Assembly (NCBI GenBank): GCA_046496815.1
Contig: JAWOGN010000099.1
Location: 1 to 17,258, forward strand
From: JAWOGN01 sp046496815
GTDB lineage: Bacteria > Desulfobacterota > DSM-4660 > Desulfatiglandales > Desulfatiglandaceae
Reading direction: 5' to 3'
DNA length: 17,258 nucleotides
Part shown: one piece after another, positions 1 to 7,142 of the stretch
Numbering within the stretch: position 1 is the stretch's first letter
How the letters are laid out: the number at the start of each line of letters is the position of its first letter
Notes under the pieces: generated by a model
Told to the model about the DNA's origin: nothing
The model's input: the letters and a program-made list of their open reading frames with translations, nothing else
The model's database searches: none
Program-made: the position numbers and the translations under genes

Positions 1-713
1 AATCCCCCAACCTCATCAACAATATCCCCGCGTTTTAGGCCGGCCTTCTCGGCATGGCTCCCTTCTTTCACATCCGAGATGACAATGCCATGCGTTGACT
101 CAAAGGAAAAAGCGTGCGCGAGTGAGGGCGTAAGGTTCTGGAAGGTCAGGCCATAATACTCCTCGATCTCCTCCGGCTGTTCCACCAGGGCAATGGACCT
201 GTCTCGGAATAGGCTTTTGGATACGAAGATCGGCGCATCGAATTTCAGCGCCATGATGATAGCATCGCTTGGTCTGGCGTCGATTTCGGTGATGGTCCTC
301 TCGCTTCTGATTTGAATGGTTGCATAGTAAATTCCCTCGCTGAGATGCGTGATGATGATCCGATCGAAGTTCAAATCGGCTTTTTCGATGATTCTTTCAA
401 GCAGATCGTGGGTGAGGGGGCGGCGGTGGATGACCCCTTGCATCTCCGAATGAATGGCATTGGCCTCAAGCAGGCCGATCACAATAGGCAAACCTCGCTC
501 CTCAAGGGAATCAGATAAAATGACCACGTGTTGCAAGCTCTTCGGCCCCAACGTGAGTGCGTGGACTTTCGCGGAGAGGAGTTCATTTTCATCGAAACCG
601 GCAACGGTAAGTTCCTTCGCCACCGACTTTGTCGAAAGTGAGAGGAACGCAATCAGCAGAAGCGAAACCGCGGCGAAAGACTTCAGCGTCCTATCTTTTG
701 GGGTAGCTTCCAT
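1..713 (-). CDS. Exported bifunctional-nuclease-fold (DUF151/BFN) protein with PDZ domain, partial
   Basis: The reading frame is open from an ATG at 713 to the left edge (237 complete codons), so the C-terminus is missing. An AGGAG lies 8 nt before the ATG. Residues about 10-32 form a positively charged then hydrophobic signal peptide ending in KSVA, so the mature protein should be outside the cytoplasm. Residues about 47-190 match the BFN/DUF151 family: HVVILSD, LPIVIGLLEANAI, a THDLL segment, and DARPSDAI. Residues about 205-237 (GIVISDV, then GSHAEKAGLKRGD) are the start of a PDZ domain, which binds peptide C-termini. BFN-fold proteins are usually described as cytoplasmic; family members were named for DNase/RNase activity, which I cannot infer here. 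The next gene upstream on the same strand is the M20 peptidase, 150 bp away. The family call is strong; the biological role is unknown. Confidence 0.85.
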   Translation of the reverse strand, partial: MEATPKDRTLKSFAAVSLLLIAFLSLSTKSVAKELTVAGFDENELLSAKVHALTLGPKSLQHVVILSDSLEERGLPIVIGLLEANAIHSEMQGVIHRRPLTHDLLERIIEKADLNFDRIIITHLSEGIYYATIQIRSERTITEIDARPSDAIIMALKFDAPIFVSKSLFRDRSIALVEQPEEIEEYYGLTFQNLTPSLAHAFSFESTHGIVISDVKEGSHAEKAGLKRGDIVDEVGG

Positions 714-863
714 TCATTTATTCTCCTGCCTTGAAATTGATCGTTTTTTGCGCCATATCCTTTTTATTTCGCGATGTTATAAAGATTTGAGGATGTCGGG
801 GAAAACTGCATGCATGGAAAAGGATTGCAATACAAACGAATTGTTTTCCCCCTTTTGTCAATA

Positions 864-2240
864 TCACCCAAACTCCGCGCCCAATCGTCTAAGGAGGAGT
901 CCGTAAGCCCTCTGGCCACGGTCATAGCTGGACAGCCGAAAGAACTCATTGGGCGAGTGCTGACGCTCGTCCTGAAGACCGAAAGCGAAAACGATCGTAT
1001 AGGCACGAAGGTGCTGAAGGAACAGCGCATTTGCCGGGATGGTCCCTCCCATGCGGATTAAGTAGGGTGCTTTGCCGTAGACATCTTGCAGTACCGTGGC
1101 GGCAATACCCAAGCCGCGATGATCCGCAGGGCTCTGATAGGGGATGGCCCCGCTCTCGGACTTTGTGGCGGTCACCTTGACGCCCGGCGGCGTCACATCC
1201 TTCACGTGTGCCAGGACCAAATCGCCGACCCGGGAAGGCGCTTGGTCCGGAACCAGCCGACAGGAAATTTTGGCATGGGCTTTTCCGGGTAAAACAGTTT
1301 TCAAACCCTCTCCTTGGTAACCGCCGTATATACCATTTATCTCCAGGGTCGGACGCGCCCAAGCGCGTTCATAGGTGGTGTATCCGAGCTCGCCACACAG
1401 GGAGTTCGCGCCGACTTCACGCAAATATCGGGCCTCCTCAAACGGCACCCTGGCGAATTGATCCCGTTCTTCGTCGCTTAATAGGCGGACACTGTCGTAG
1501 AATCCTTTGACGGTGACTTGCCCGCCGGCATCGTGCATTGAATCGAGAATTTGAACAAGGGCATGGATCGGATTCGTGATGGTGCCGCCGTAAGTACCGG
1601 AGTGGAGGTCGCATTCAGGACCCTGAACGTCGAGAAATACCGCGGCAAGCCCCCGGGTACCCAAAATCAGAGCGGGCTGGTCTTTCTCCCACTGGCCCCC
1701 GTCGGCACTCAGCACCAGATCACAGGCAAGCAAGTCCTGATTGGCAGACATGAAATCCGGTAACTGGGGGCTGCCGATTTCCTCTTGACCCTCAAAAAGG
1801 AGTTTAAGATTGACCGGCAACCTCCCCTCGGCCTTTAGCAGGGCTTCGGCCACGATGATCGGGATAAATAAGTTGCCCTTGTCATCCGTTGCGCCCCGGG
1901 CGTAAATTCGGTTTTCCTCGATAACAGGTTCAAAGGGTGGATTCTTCCACAAATCTAAAGGGTCTACCGGTTGGGTATCGAAGTGACCGTAAATCAAAAC
2001 AGTCGGCTTGCCGGGGGCGTGAAGCCAGTCACCGTAAACCACGGGATGCCCTCCGGTAGGCATGATCCGGACTGATTCCAGCCCAGCCGCTTTTATCCGG
2101 GCGGCGACCCACTCTGCCGCTCGTTGCACGTCGGCTGCATGATCGGGCAGGCTGGAAATGCTCGGAATACGCAGAAAGTCCAGCAATTCTCCGATAAATC
2201 CGTCTCTGTTTTCATTTAGATAGCTCTCCCAAGTTGTCAT
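864..2240 (-). CDS. M20 family metallopeptidase (dipeptidase, ArgE/DapE/CPG2-like)
   Basis: This 458-residue protein has the full set of M20 di-zinc motifs. YGHFDTQPVDP holds the metal His86 and Asp88, GATDDKGN holds the bridging Asp near 119, and EGQEEIGS holds the catalytic Glu153 and metal Glu154. Asp180 lies in SADGG, and a late His428 in RQHSPNE provides the last metal ligand. His213 in LHSGTYGG lies where the dimerisation (lid) domain contributes to the active site. There is no signal peptide, so it should act in the cytoplasm, hydrolysing dipeptides or N-acyl amino acids; the length fits the dipeptidase branch (about 450-470 residues). The start is chosen by a GAGGAGG 8 nt before the ATG. 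It lies 120 bp downstream of the tandem CDP-alcohol phosphotransferase gene on the same strand. The exact substrate cannot be read from the sequence. Confidence 0.92.
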   Translation of the reverse strand: MTTWESYLNENRDGFIGELLDFLRIPSISSLPDHAADVQRAAEWVAARIKAAGLESVRIMPTGGHPVVYGDWLHAPGKPTVLIYGHFDTQPVDPLDLWKNPPFEPVIEENRIYARGATDDKGNLFIPIIVAEALLKAEGRLPVNLKLLFEGQEEIGSPQLPDFMSANQDLLACDLVLSADGGQWEKDQPALILGTRGLAAVFLDVQGPECDLHSGTYGGTITNPIHALVQILDSMHDAGGQVTVKGFYDSVRLLSDEERDQFARVPFEEARYLREVGANSLCGELGYTTYERAWARPTLEINGIYGGYQGEGLKTVLPGKAHAKISCRLVPDQAPSRVGDLVLAHVKDVTPPGVKVTATKSESGAIPYQSPADHRGLGIAATVLQDVYGKAPYLIRMGGTIPANALFLQHLRAYTIVFAFGLQDERQHSPNEFFRLSSYDRGQRAYGLLLRRLGAEFG

Positions 2241-2293
2241 CTTGTTTGCCTCCTCATTCCGCTATTTGAACGACGGGTTCACCGCCGGCCTTA

Positions 2294-2352
2294 AAGCTGT
2301 CGATCAGATTATCTGGGAATCATTCAGTTCACATGGCCGTCATAGACAGCTT
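2294..2352. repeat. Inverted repeat between the CDP-alcohol transferase and peptidase genes
   Basis: Arms AAGCTGTC (2294-2301) and GACAGCTT (2345-2352) are exact reverse complements. They enclose a second small palindrome, CAGAT-T-ATCTG, at 2305-2315. It sits just after the stop codon of the upstream minus-strand gene and before the peptidase ribosome site. A transcript hairpin there could help separate the two genes. There is no U-run, so it is not a standard terminator. Confidence 0.35.
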
Positions 2353-2360
2353 ACAAGCGG

Positions 2361-3719
2361 TCATCTGCGGGGTTCTATGCCTAAATATATTATTTTGCCC
2401 GCGAATCTGCTATTGCCGGTTAGAACATAAAACAAGAAAGATATCAGCAGAAATGCTCCCAGAATCTCCGGATTTCTCACCTTTATGAGGTAAGCAATGA
2501 TGAGAACGACAAAAAAACCAAATATGACAAGCAAAGTCCGAGGGGTGTGCCGCAAAATTACCCGCCCGAAATGAACAAATCTGATATGGCTCAGAAGCAG
2601 ATAAGCGGTGAAAAGAACTACGGCTCCCGGAGCCCACAAATTTTCCCAATATAGACAAGCCCCCAGCGCTGCGATGGCTCCGGCTGGACTGGGTAACCCG
2701 TTAAAGACGCCGGGGGGCAACGTTTCGTCATGCTTGTCGCGCATCAGGTATCGCCACAAGCGAAATCCGATGGCAAAGCAATACAGGACGGCAAAAAATA
2801 GGGAAGGGAGTTTCAATTCCCCGCGAAAATAAATCAATAGCGCGGGGCAAAAACCAAAGCTGACGAGATCTGCTATGTCATCAAGCCACGGACCAAATTT
2901 TGTTCCGCCATGTTTTTCAGCCATTCTACCATCAAACAGATCGAAAACCTGCCCGGCCAGGACAGCCAGCGCCGCCAGGACATAGTTGCCCTGTGAAACC
3001 AGCAGTATTCCGACAAGGCCGCATGATAGATTTAGAATTGATAAAATGTCTGCATAGAATCGGTTTGATATGGCTTTAAAAACGCTCGAGGCAATAGACA
3101 GCACGATGCACAAATGAAGCATTTGGGCCGTAAAATTTCGAATTTGTAAATCACCGTCAAGGACGGCACAGTATATTATCAGTGAAAAGCACAACACGGC
3201 CTTAATTTTTCCGAAATTGTTAGCCTGGACAGAAAAATTTGTAAAATGCTTGAGGATATATCTGACGACGAATTGTCCGCAGAACTCAATAAAAACCAAC
3301 GTCCAAATTGCACTCACGCTTAGAAGTCCCTGATAAGCGAAAAATGCCATGGGAGGGAGATATGTCAGTTTGTCACAAAGCGGGTCGATTTCTTCGCCGG
3401 AAGCCGTAATGAGTTGGCATTCCCGGGCCACGAGACCGTCCACCCCATCGAGGACCGCCGAGACTGTGAACAATAAGATTCCCCAGAAGTATTCTTTTGC
3501 CGTGAAATAAAGCAACATGCCGGACAGGCCGATTAAGACCCGCCACACACAAATTGCGTTCGGGTGGAGCCACACATGTCTTCTGAAATATTCTCTGGTT
3601 TTTTCGCGCTTCAGCGCTATCTCAAATGCAAGATAAATCAGGAGCGCAATAAATAATGAGACGATGATTGAGACGACTCTCTCCAAGGAAGACCTCTGTA
3701 TTTGGGAGTAACAGCTCAA
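2361..3719 (-). CDS. Tandem CDP-alcohol phosphotransferase (PgsA-like plus PssA-like domains), integral membrane
   Basis: The 452-residue multi-spanning membrane protein carries two complete CDP-alcohol phosphotransferase signatures of the form DxxDGxxA(R)...GxxxDxxxD. The first is Asp91/Asp94-Gly95-Ala98-Arg99-Gly108-Asp112-Asp116, preceded by the typical HPNAICVWR segment, and looks PgsA-like. The second is Asp260/Asp263-Gly264-Ala267-Gly276-Asp280-Asp284, with Glu268 where Arg is usual. It is followed by DLVSFGFCPA and FNGLPSPAGA, which are hallmarks of phosphatidylserine synthase. These enzymes swap the CMP of CDP-diacylglycerol for an alcohol to make phospholipid headgroups. A single-domain enzyme is about 180-270 residues, so this is a fusion or two-domain family. 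The coordinates give the longest frame, starting at a TTG (3719) with no clear ribosome site. A TTG at 3686 has AGAGG 6 nt upstream and may be the true start; residue numbers here use 3719. Confidence 0.85.
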   Translation of the reverse strand: MSCYSQIQRSSLERVVSIIVSLFIALLIYLAFEIALKREKTREYFRRHVWLHPNAICVWRVLIGLSGMLLYFTAKEYFWGILLFTVSAVLDGVDGLVARECQLITASGEEIDPLCDKLTYLPPMAFFAYQGLLSVSAIWTLVFIEFCGQFVVRYILKHFTNFSVQANNFGKIKAVLCFSLIIYCAVLDGDLQIRNFTAQMLHLCIVLSIASSVFKAISNRFYADILSILNLSCGLVGILLVSQGNYVLAALAVLAGQVFDLFDGRMAEKHGGTKFGPWLDDIADLVSFGFCPALLIYFRGELKLPSLFFAVLYCFAIGFRLWRYLMRDKHDETLPPGVFNGLPSPAGAIAALGACLYWENLWAPGAVVLFTAYLLLSHIRFVHFGRVILRHTPRTLLVIFGFFVVLIIAYLIKVRNPEILGAFLLISFLFYVLTGNSRFAGKIIYLGIEPRR

Positions 3720-3837
3720 TAAAAAGCGGGTTCACCGGGATTTATTGAGATGTTTCCTCAGACAATTCAAACTGTAGCCCGCTTAGGCACTTTTCCGGTT
3801 TATCCAAGTCAGGGGATTCAACATCATGCCGACACTT

Positions 3838-3869
3838 TTGAACTTTATCATATTTCTACTAAAGTTCAA
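3838..3869. promoter_or_regulatory. Perfect 10-bp inverted repeat, candidate operator upstream of the universal stress gene
   Basis: TTGAACTTTA (3838-3847) and TAAAGTTCAA (3860-3869) are exact reverse complements separated by 12 nt. They lie 122 bp before the ATG of the stress protein and 118 bp from the divergent membrane gene. No T-run follows, so an operator for a dimeric regulator is more likely than a terminator. The rest of 3720-3991 is AT-rich. A possible TTTACA / GAATAT promoter pair with 18-nt spacing sits at 3900-3929, too weak to call on its own. Confidence 0.5.
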
Positions 3870-3991
3870 TGAGATAAGCTGCGTGTGATCACTAAATGCT
3901 TTACAAAAATACCGCAATCGTGTGAATATATAAAAATTCGGTAAGGTCGTCAGGCTTGATGGTACAACATGGGGACGAAGGAGGTATCAGG

Positions 3992-4438
3992 ATGGAAGTA
4001 AAGAGAATCCTCTGGCCTACGGATTTCTCAGCAAACGCTGACAAAGCGCTAGATTACGTTACATCGGTGTCGGAGAAATTTCAAACCGAAGTACACGTGC
4101 TGTATGTGATCGATGAACTCGGCTACCACGAACCATGGTATGGAGAATTTGATCACTCTCATATTGAGAAGATTCACGAATGGGAAAAAAAGAAGGCGCA
4201 AGATCGACTCGATCAGATCTGTGAAAAATATCTGAAAGGGTGCCCGCTTTACATCAAACACATCGCCATCGGAGACCCTGCCCAGGAAATCCTCAAGCTC
4301 GTTGATAGCGAAAAAATGGATATGGTGGTCATGGCCACCCATGGCCGGACAGGGCACTTTCATTTCGGCAGTGTGGCGGAAAAGGTCGTAAAGAACTCCC
4401 GCGTCCCGGTGGTCACCATTCCCATCAGACCCGAATGA
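3992..4438 (+). CDS. Universal stress protein (UspA family)
   Basis: This is a 148-residue single-domain Usp. It opens with VKRILWPTDFSANADKALDYV, the standard first strand and helix. The nucleotide-binding loop is ATHGRTGHFHFGSVAEKVV followed by VPVVTIP at the C-terminus. In ATP-binding members the stretch between GRTG and GS is normally six residues. Here it is only four (HFHF), so the phosphate loop is short and nucleotide binding is uncertain. The frame is open 36 nt further upstream, but the ATG at 3992 is chosen because AAGGAGG lies 7 nt before it. The protein should be a cytoplasmic dimer. It is convergent with the ferredoxin gene (17 bp apart), and a strong inverted repeat lies upstream. 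Confidence 0.9.
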   Translation: MEVKRILWPTDFSANADKALDYVTSVSEKFQTEVHVLYVIDELGYHEPWYGEFDHSHIEKIHEWEKKKAQDRLDQICEKYLKGCPLYIKHIAIGDPAQEILKLVDSEKMDMVVMATHGRTGHFHFGSVAEKVVKNSRVPVVTIPIRPE

Positions 4439-4455
4439 AAGTCAATGAACCTAAA

Positions 4456-4650
4456 TTATTCTTCTACGATGATGGCCCCCGGTGCACATTCTTCCGCGGC
4501 TTTTTTTACAAGCGACTCTAGGTGCTTAGGAACCTCGTCTACGAGAACATGAGACACCATTTGATCTTCATCGTATTCAAAGACCTCTGGACAAACCTTG
4601 TTACAGTTTTTGTCTCCCATACATAGATCGTAGTCGATTTTTGCTTTCAT
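4456..4650 (-). CDS. Single-cluster ferredoxin with Asp in place of the second cluster Cys
   Basis: This is a 64-residue soluble electron carrier. The cluster motif reads C10-MG-D13-KN-C16-NKV-C20-P, with the distal Cys at 55 in ECAPGAI. The pattern is C-x2-D-x2-C...C, the arrangement known from Pyrococcus furiosus ferredoxin, where Asp is a ligand of the [4Fe-4S] cluster and cluster conversion to [3Fe-4S] is easy. C20 matches the Cys that forms a disulfide in that protein, but its partner position is occupied by Leu here, so C20 appears unpaired. The frame extends 30 nt upstream, but the ATG at 4650 has AGGAGG 5 nt before it. The surface is very acidic, as expected for a ferredoxin. It is divergent from the cyclophilin gene. 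The physiological partner is unknown; the NfnAB complex in this window is one ferredoxin user. Confidence 0.9.
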   Translation of the reverse strand: MKAKIDYDLCMGDKNCNKVCPEVFEYDEDQMVSHVLVDEVPKHLESLVKKAAEECAPGAIIVEE

Positions 4651-4812
4651 GCCATCCTCCTGAGGGGTCTGAGCCTGCATCGTTTCATTCGGCAGGGATC
4701 TTCTGCGTGAACCGTGAATATAAACCGCTTAACTTAACCCGCGTTACATACATCAAATCTTTTTTACGGGCAAGGGAAGGTTTGTGGAGATAATAAGGAA
4801 AGGAGAAGCGTG

Positions 4813-5412
4813 ATGAAAAAAAAGGCCGGATTTTTGGTTTGCCTGATGATCTTTTTCGTTGTGATTGCCCCGAAAGTCTTTTCCGAAGGGGTACGCAACC
4901 AAACATTCACAGAACAAGAGGTAACGTCGATGCAAGACTCCAAAGCAATCATACATACTAATTTTGGTGATATCACCCTGGCGTTTTTTGCTGAATCGGC
5001 GCCAAACCATGTGAGTAACTTTCTGGAACTTGCAAGAAAAGGGTTCTATGATGGAACTACTTTCCACAGGGTTGTTCCGGGCTTTGTCATTCAGGGGGGA
5101 GACCCCAATTCAAAGAGCGAAGATAAATCCCGGCATGGAATGGGGGGGCCGGGATACAGCGTGAAAGCGGAATTCAACTCGAAGCCGCATAAAAGAGGCA
5201 CCCTTTCAATGGCCAGATCCGCACATCCGGATAGCGCCGGGTCACAGTTCTTTATCTGTGTTTCAGATGTCCCCTCACTTGACGAGAAATATACTGTTTT
5301 TGGGGAGGTTACCGAGGGCATGCATGTCGTTGATAAAATCGTTTCCCAACCACGAGACGCCAGAGACAACCCCATTGAGAGGGTTGAGATCAAGGTGGAA
5401 ATCTTGGAGTAA
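4813..5412 (+). CDS. Secreted cyclophilin-type peptidyl-prolyl cis-trans isomerase
   Basis: The 199-residue protein has an N-terminal KKK followed by a hydrophobic segment (residues about 6-20) and a likely cleavage near VFS-EG, so it is exported. The cyclophilin domain spans about 45-199: FHRVVPGFVIQGGDP with the catalytic Arg86, Phe91 and Gln94, RGTLSMARS, GSQFFICVSD, and YTVFGEV. These enzymes speed rotation of Xaa-Pro bonds in folding proteins. The ATG at 4813 is chosen over the GTG at 4810 because AGGAG lies 7 nt before it. A second in-frame ATG at 4930 (Met40) has GAGG 8 nt upstream and sits exactly where a cytoplasmic cyclophilin normally begins, so two products from one gene are possible. 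The divergent neighbour is the ferredoxin gene. Confidence 0.92.
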   Translation: MKKKAGFLVCLMIFFVVIAPKVFSEGVRNQTFTEQEVTSMQDSKAIIHTNFGDITLAFFAESAPNHVSNFLELARKGFYDGTTFHRVVPGFVIQGGDPNSKSEDKSRHGMGGPGYSVKAEFNSKPHKRGTLSMARSAHPDSAGSQFFICVSDVPSLDEKYTVFGEVTEGMHVVDKIVSQPRDARDNPIERVEIKVEILE

Positions 5413-5422
5413 TGGCATTGCC

Positions 5423-5507
5423 GAGTGAAACCGGGCGGGGTTCTGAAAGAGATTCCCCTTATTTCTCGACTTCTCCCGCTTCACTCAGCCGGTGTGTCGG
5501 ATTTTTT
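5423..5507 (+). terminator. Possible terminator after the cyclophilin gene
   Basis: GAGTGAA (5423-5429), then a GCGGG, can pair with CCCGC (5475-5479) and TTCACTC (5480-5486), leaving a small bulge. A small CCG/CGG hairpin and a T-run follow at about 5502-5507. The T-run is some 15 nt beyond the main stem, so intrinsic termination is only a possibility. Confidence 0.35.
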
Positions 5508-5565
5508 GCCCTCAAAGCAATCGGGGAATATGCAAACGCTGAATACAACCGGAAGGAGGAAACAG

Positions 5566-6045
5566 ATGGAAAAGAAGGTTTTGGTGGCTTTTGATGATTC
5601 CGATAACGCAAGGCGGGCGGTAGAATTTATCGCGCGGTCTTTCACCACGGACCACCACATCACGCTGTTCAGCGTGATTCCGGATACCACTGCTTTATGC
5701 CAAATGACGGGTTTTAATACCCCTACGTTGACTCCCTATTTTTTGGAGCAGCAGGGGGCTTTTTGCGCGCTGGAAGAAAAAAAGAAGAATTTGATAAAAG
5801 CATCGCTTGAGAGCGCTGAAGCGGTTCTCATTAAAGCAGGGTTCGACAAAAGCAATATTAAGAGGAAGATGATTGTGGAGAAGAAAGGGGCCGCAAAGGC
5901 TATCATCAGTGAGGCAAAATCAGGGTATCATACGATTGTTCTCGGAAGAAGGGGCCTGTCCGGCGTAAAGGAATTCTTTCTTGGGAGTGTATCCCAAAAA
6001 GTCCTCAGCGCTGTGGAGGACGTGTCCATCATCCTGATAAAATAG
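5566..6045 (+). CDS. Universal stress protein (UspA family), canonical nucleotide loop
   Basis: This is a 159-residue single-domain Usp beginning KKVLVAFDDSDNARRAVEFI. The C-terminal loop LGRRGLSGVKEFFLGSVSQKVL is the full G-x2-G-x9-G-S ATP-binding signature, unlike the shortened loop of the Usp at 3992. The middle part (residues about 45-75, with FLEQQGAF and a lysine-rich helix) is longer than in the minimal family. The frame runs open for a further 141 nt upstream, but the ATG at 5566 is chosen because AGGAGG lies 6 nt before it. It lies 153 bp after the cyclophilin gene on the same strand, with a possible terminator between, so it probably has its own promoter. No membrane segment or second domain is present. 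Confidence 0.9.
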   Translation: MEKKVLVAFDDSDNARRAVEFIARSFTTDHHITLFSVIPDTTALCQMTGFNTPTLTPYFLEQQGAFCALEEKKKNLIKASLESAEAVLIKAGFDKSNIKRKMIVEKKGAAKAIISEAKSGYHTIVLGRRGLSGVKEFFLGSVSQKVLSAVEDVSIILIK

Positions 6046-6054
6046 ATCTAGATC

Positions 6055-6087
6055 GGGGAACGGCCCCCATTCCGCTACCGGGGTTTT
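6055..6087 (+). terminator. Weak candidate terminator after the second universal stress gene
   Basis: GGGG (6055-6058), CCCCC (6064-6068) and GGGG (6080-6083) offer two competing short stems, the second followed directly by TTTT (6084-6087). The stem is only 4 bp, so confidence is low. Nothing else is recognisable between 6046 and 6174. Confidence 0.3.
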
Positions 6088-6174
6088 ATAAAGCGAAATT
6101 GATACCAAAACTCGGGGTGTACAATGCGGTGTTAGGCCTCCCGCCGATAGTAGGCTTCGATAAGAGAGGTGTCC

Positions 6175-7092
6175 GTGCCAACAGGGACTTGCGGGATAAA
6201 CTGCGACGTGTGCAGGCTGTGCCTATTGGGGATCTGCTCTACGTGCGGCCCGGGAGGAAGCCGGGATGCGCTGAAGAAAATCTCCACACAGGAGCGGATA
6301 CTGGGTGCGCCATGCCCTATTCTCGCATGTGCAACACAAAGGAATATATCGTATTGTCTGAGGGACTGTGATGAATTTCCCTGCGATGTTTTCAAAGCCG
6401 GAATGTATCCATTTGGACCGAGGTATTTGGATATGCAAAAGCGGCGTCGAAATCAGACTCCCTCACCCCAAAGCCCTTCCGGAGAGGCCGTGAAAGTCCC
6501 TACGGAATACTGGCAAGAGCTGAGGCAGAGAGATATGGAGGCGGTTTGCAGAAATACCGGAGCCATAAATCACCCTCACACGGGTTTGCTGCTCCCGTTC
6601 CTGAAAGAATACCTGTTCATTGATATGCAGAAGCGTTCTCTGTTTCGCCAGGGGCACGCCCAATGGGATCGCATTGACAACCCTCTTTTGGAATTGGTCT
6701 GTCTGGTGTATTTACTCAATGCATGTTCAGAAACTCTCGCTCGGGATATGATCAGTGTCCAGGAGCTCAAAAGCGCCCATTTTTTTAGCGGGCCTCATGA
6801 ACTCAGGATCAGACCCTTGCTGATTCGATACGGAGAGGATTTCGAGGGGTTCAAGAAAGCGGCGGAACGTGTCGGCGGAGACGTGTTGAAGCTGGCCGAT
6901 ATTGCCTATGAATTTTTGGTTTTTCCCAAGGTTCCGCTGTATTACCTTTTCTGGAAAGGGGATGAGGAATTCCAACCAACCCTTTCCATTCTTTTTGACC
7001 GATCTATCGAATATCACCTTGCTGCCGATGCAATATGGGGACTTGTGAACCTGGTCTCAGGGATTCTTATCAGCGGTGACAGCGGTGCGTGA
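6175..7092 (+). CDS. DUF3795-like Cys-rich domain fused to DUF3786 domain
   Basis: This is a 305-residue cytoplasmic protein. The first 70 residues hold eleven cysteines: TCGINCDVCRLCLLGICSTC, then PCPILAC, and YCLRDCDEFPCDVF. This is the DUF3795 pattern, a probable Zn or Fe-S site. After a proline-rich linker, residues about 110-300 resemble DUF3786. Its late hallmark is FPKVPLYYLFWKGDEEF, followed by SILFDRSIEYHLAADAIWGL. DUF3786 proteins are common in strict anaerobes and lack a known reaction. The start is uncertain: a GTG at 6175 has AGAGAGG 5 nt upstream and is preferred over the GTG at 6169, which overlaps that ribosome site. The gene is convergent with the kinase gene, 50 bp apart. 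I assign no function. Confidence 0.8.
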   Translation: MPTGTCGINCDVCRLCLLGICSTCGPGGSRDALKKISTQERILGAPCPILACATQRNISYCLRDCDEFPCDVFKAGMYPFGPRYLDMQKRRRNQTPSPQSPSGEAVKVPTEYWQELRQRDMEAVCRNTGAINHPHTGLLLPFLKEYLFIDMQKRSLFRQGHAQWDRIDNPLLELVCLVYLLNACSETLARDMISVQELKSAHFFSGPHELRIRPLLIRYGEDFEGFKKAAERVGGDVLKLADIAYEFLVFPKVPLYYLFWKGDEEFQPTLSILFDRSIEYHLAADAIWGLVNLVSGILISGDSGA

Positions 7093-7119
7093 GCGGTGAC
7101 GGTGTATCCAACAGCGGTG
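7072..7119 (+). repeat. Short AGCGGTG repeats at the end of the DUF3786 gene
   Basis: The heptamer AGCGGTG occurs at 7072, 7081, 7092 and 7113, usually followed by A. The repeats span the stop codon and the convergent intergenic gap. They encode the terminal SGDSGA and look like local slippage; I see no sign of a mobile element. Confidence 0.5.
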
Positions 7120-7142
7120 AATGTCGGCAGGCGGATAAGATG

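Noticed and set aside
4727..4740. Minus-strand GG-N10-GC upstream of the ferredoxin gene
   Set aside because: Only the two dinucleotides match; the flanking -24 and -12 bases do not, unlike the promoters at 12811 and 16393.
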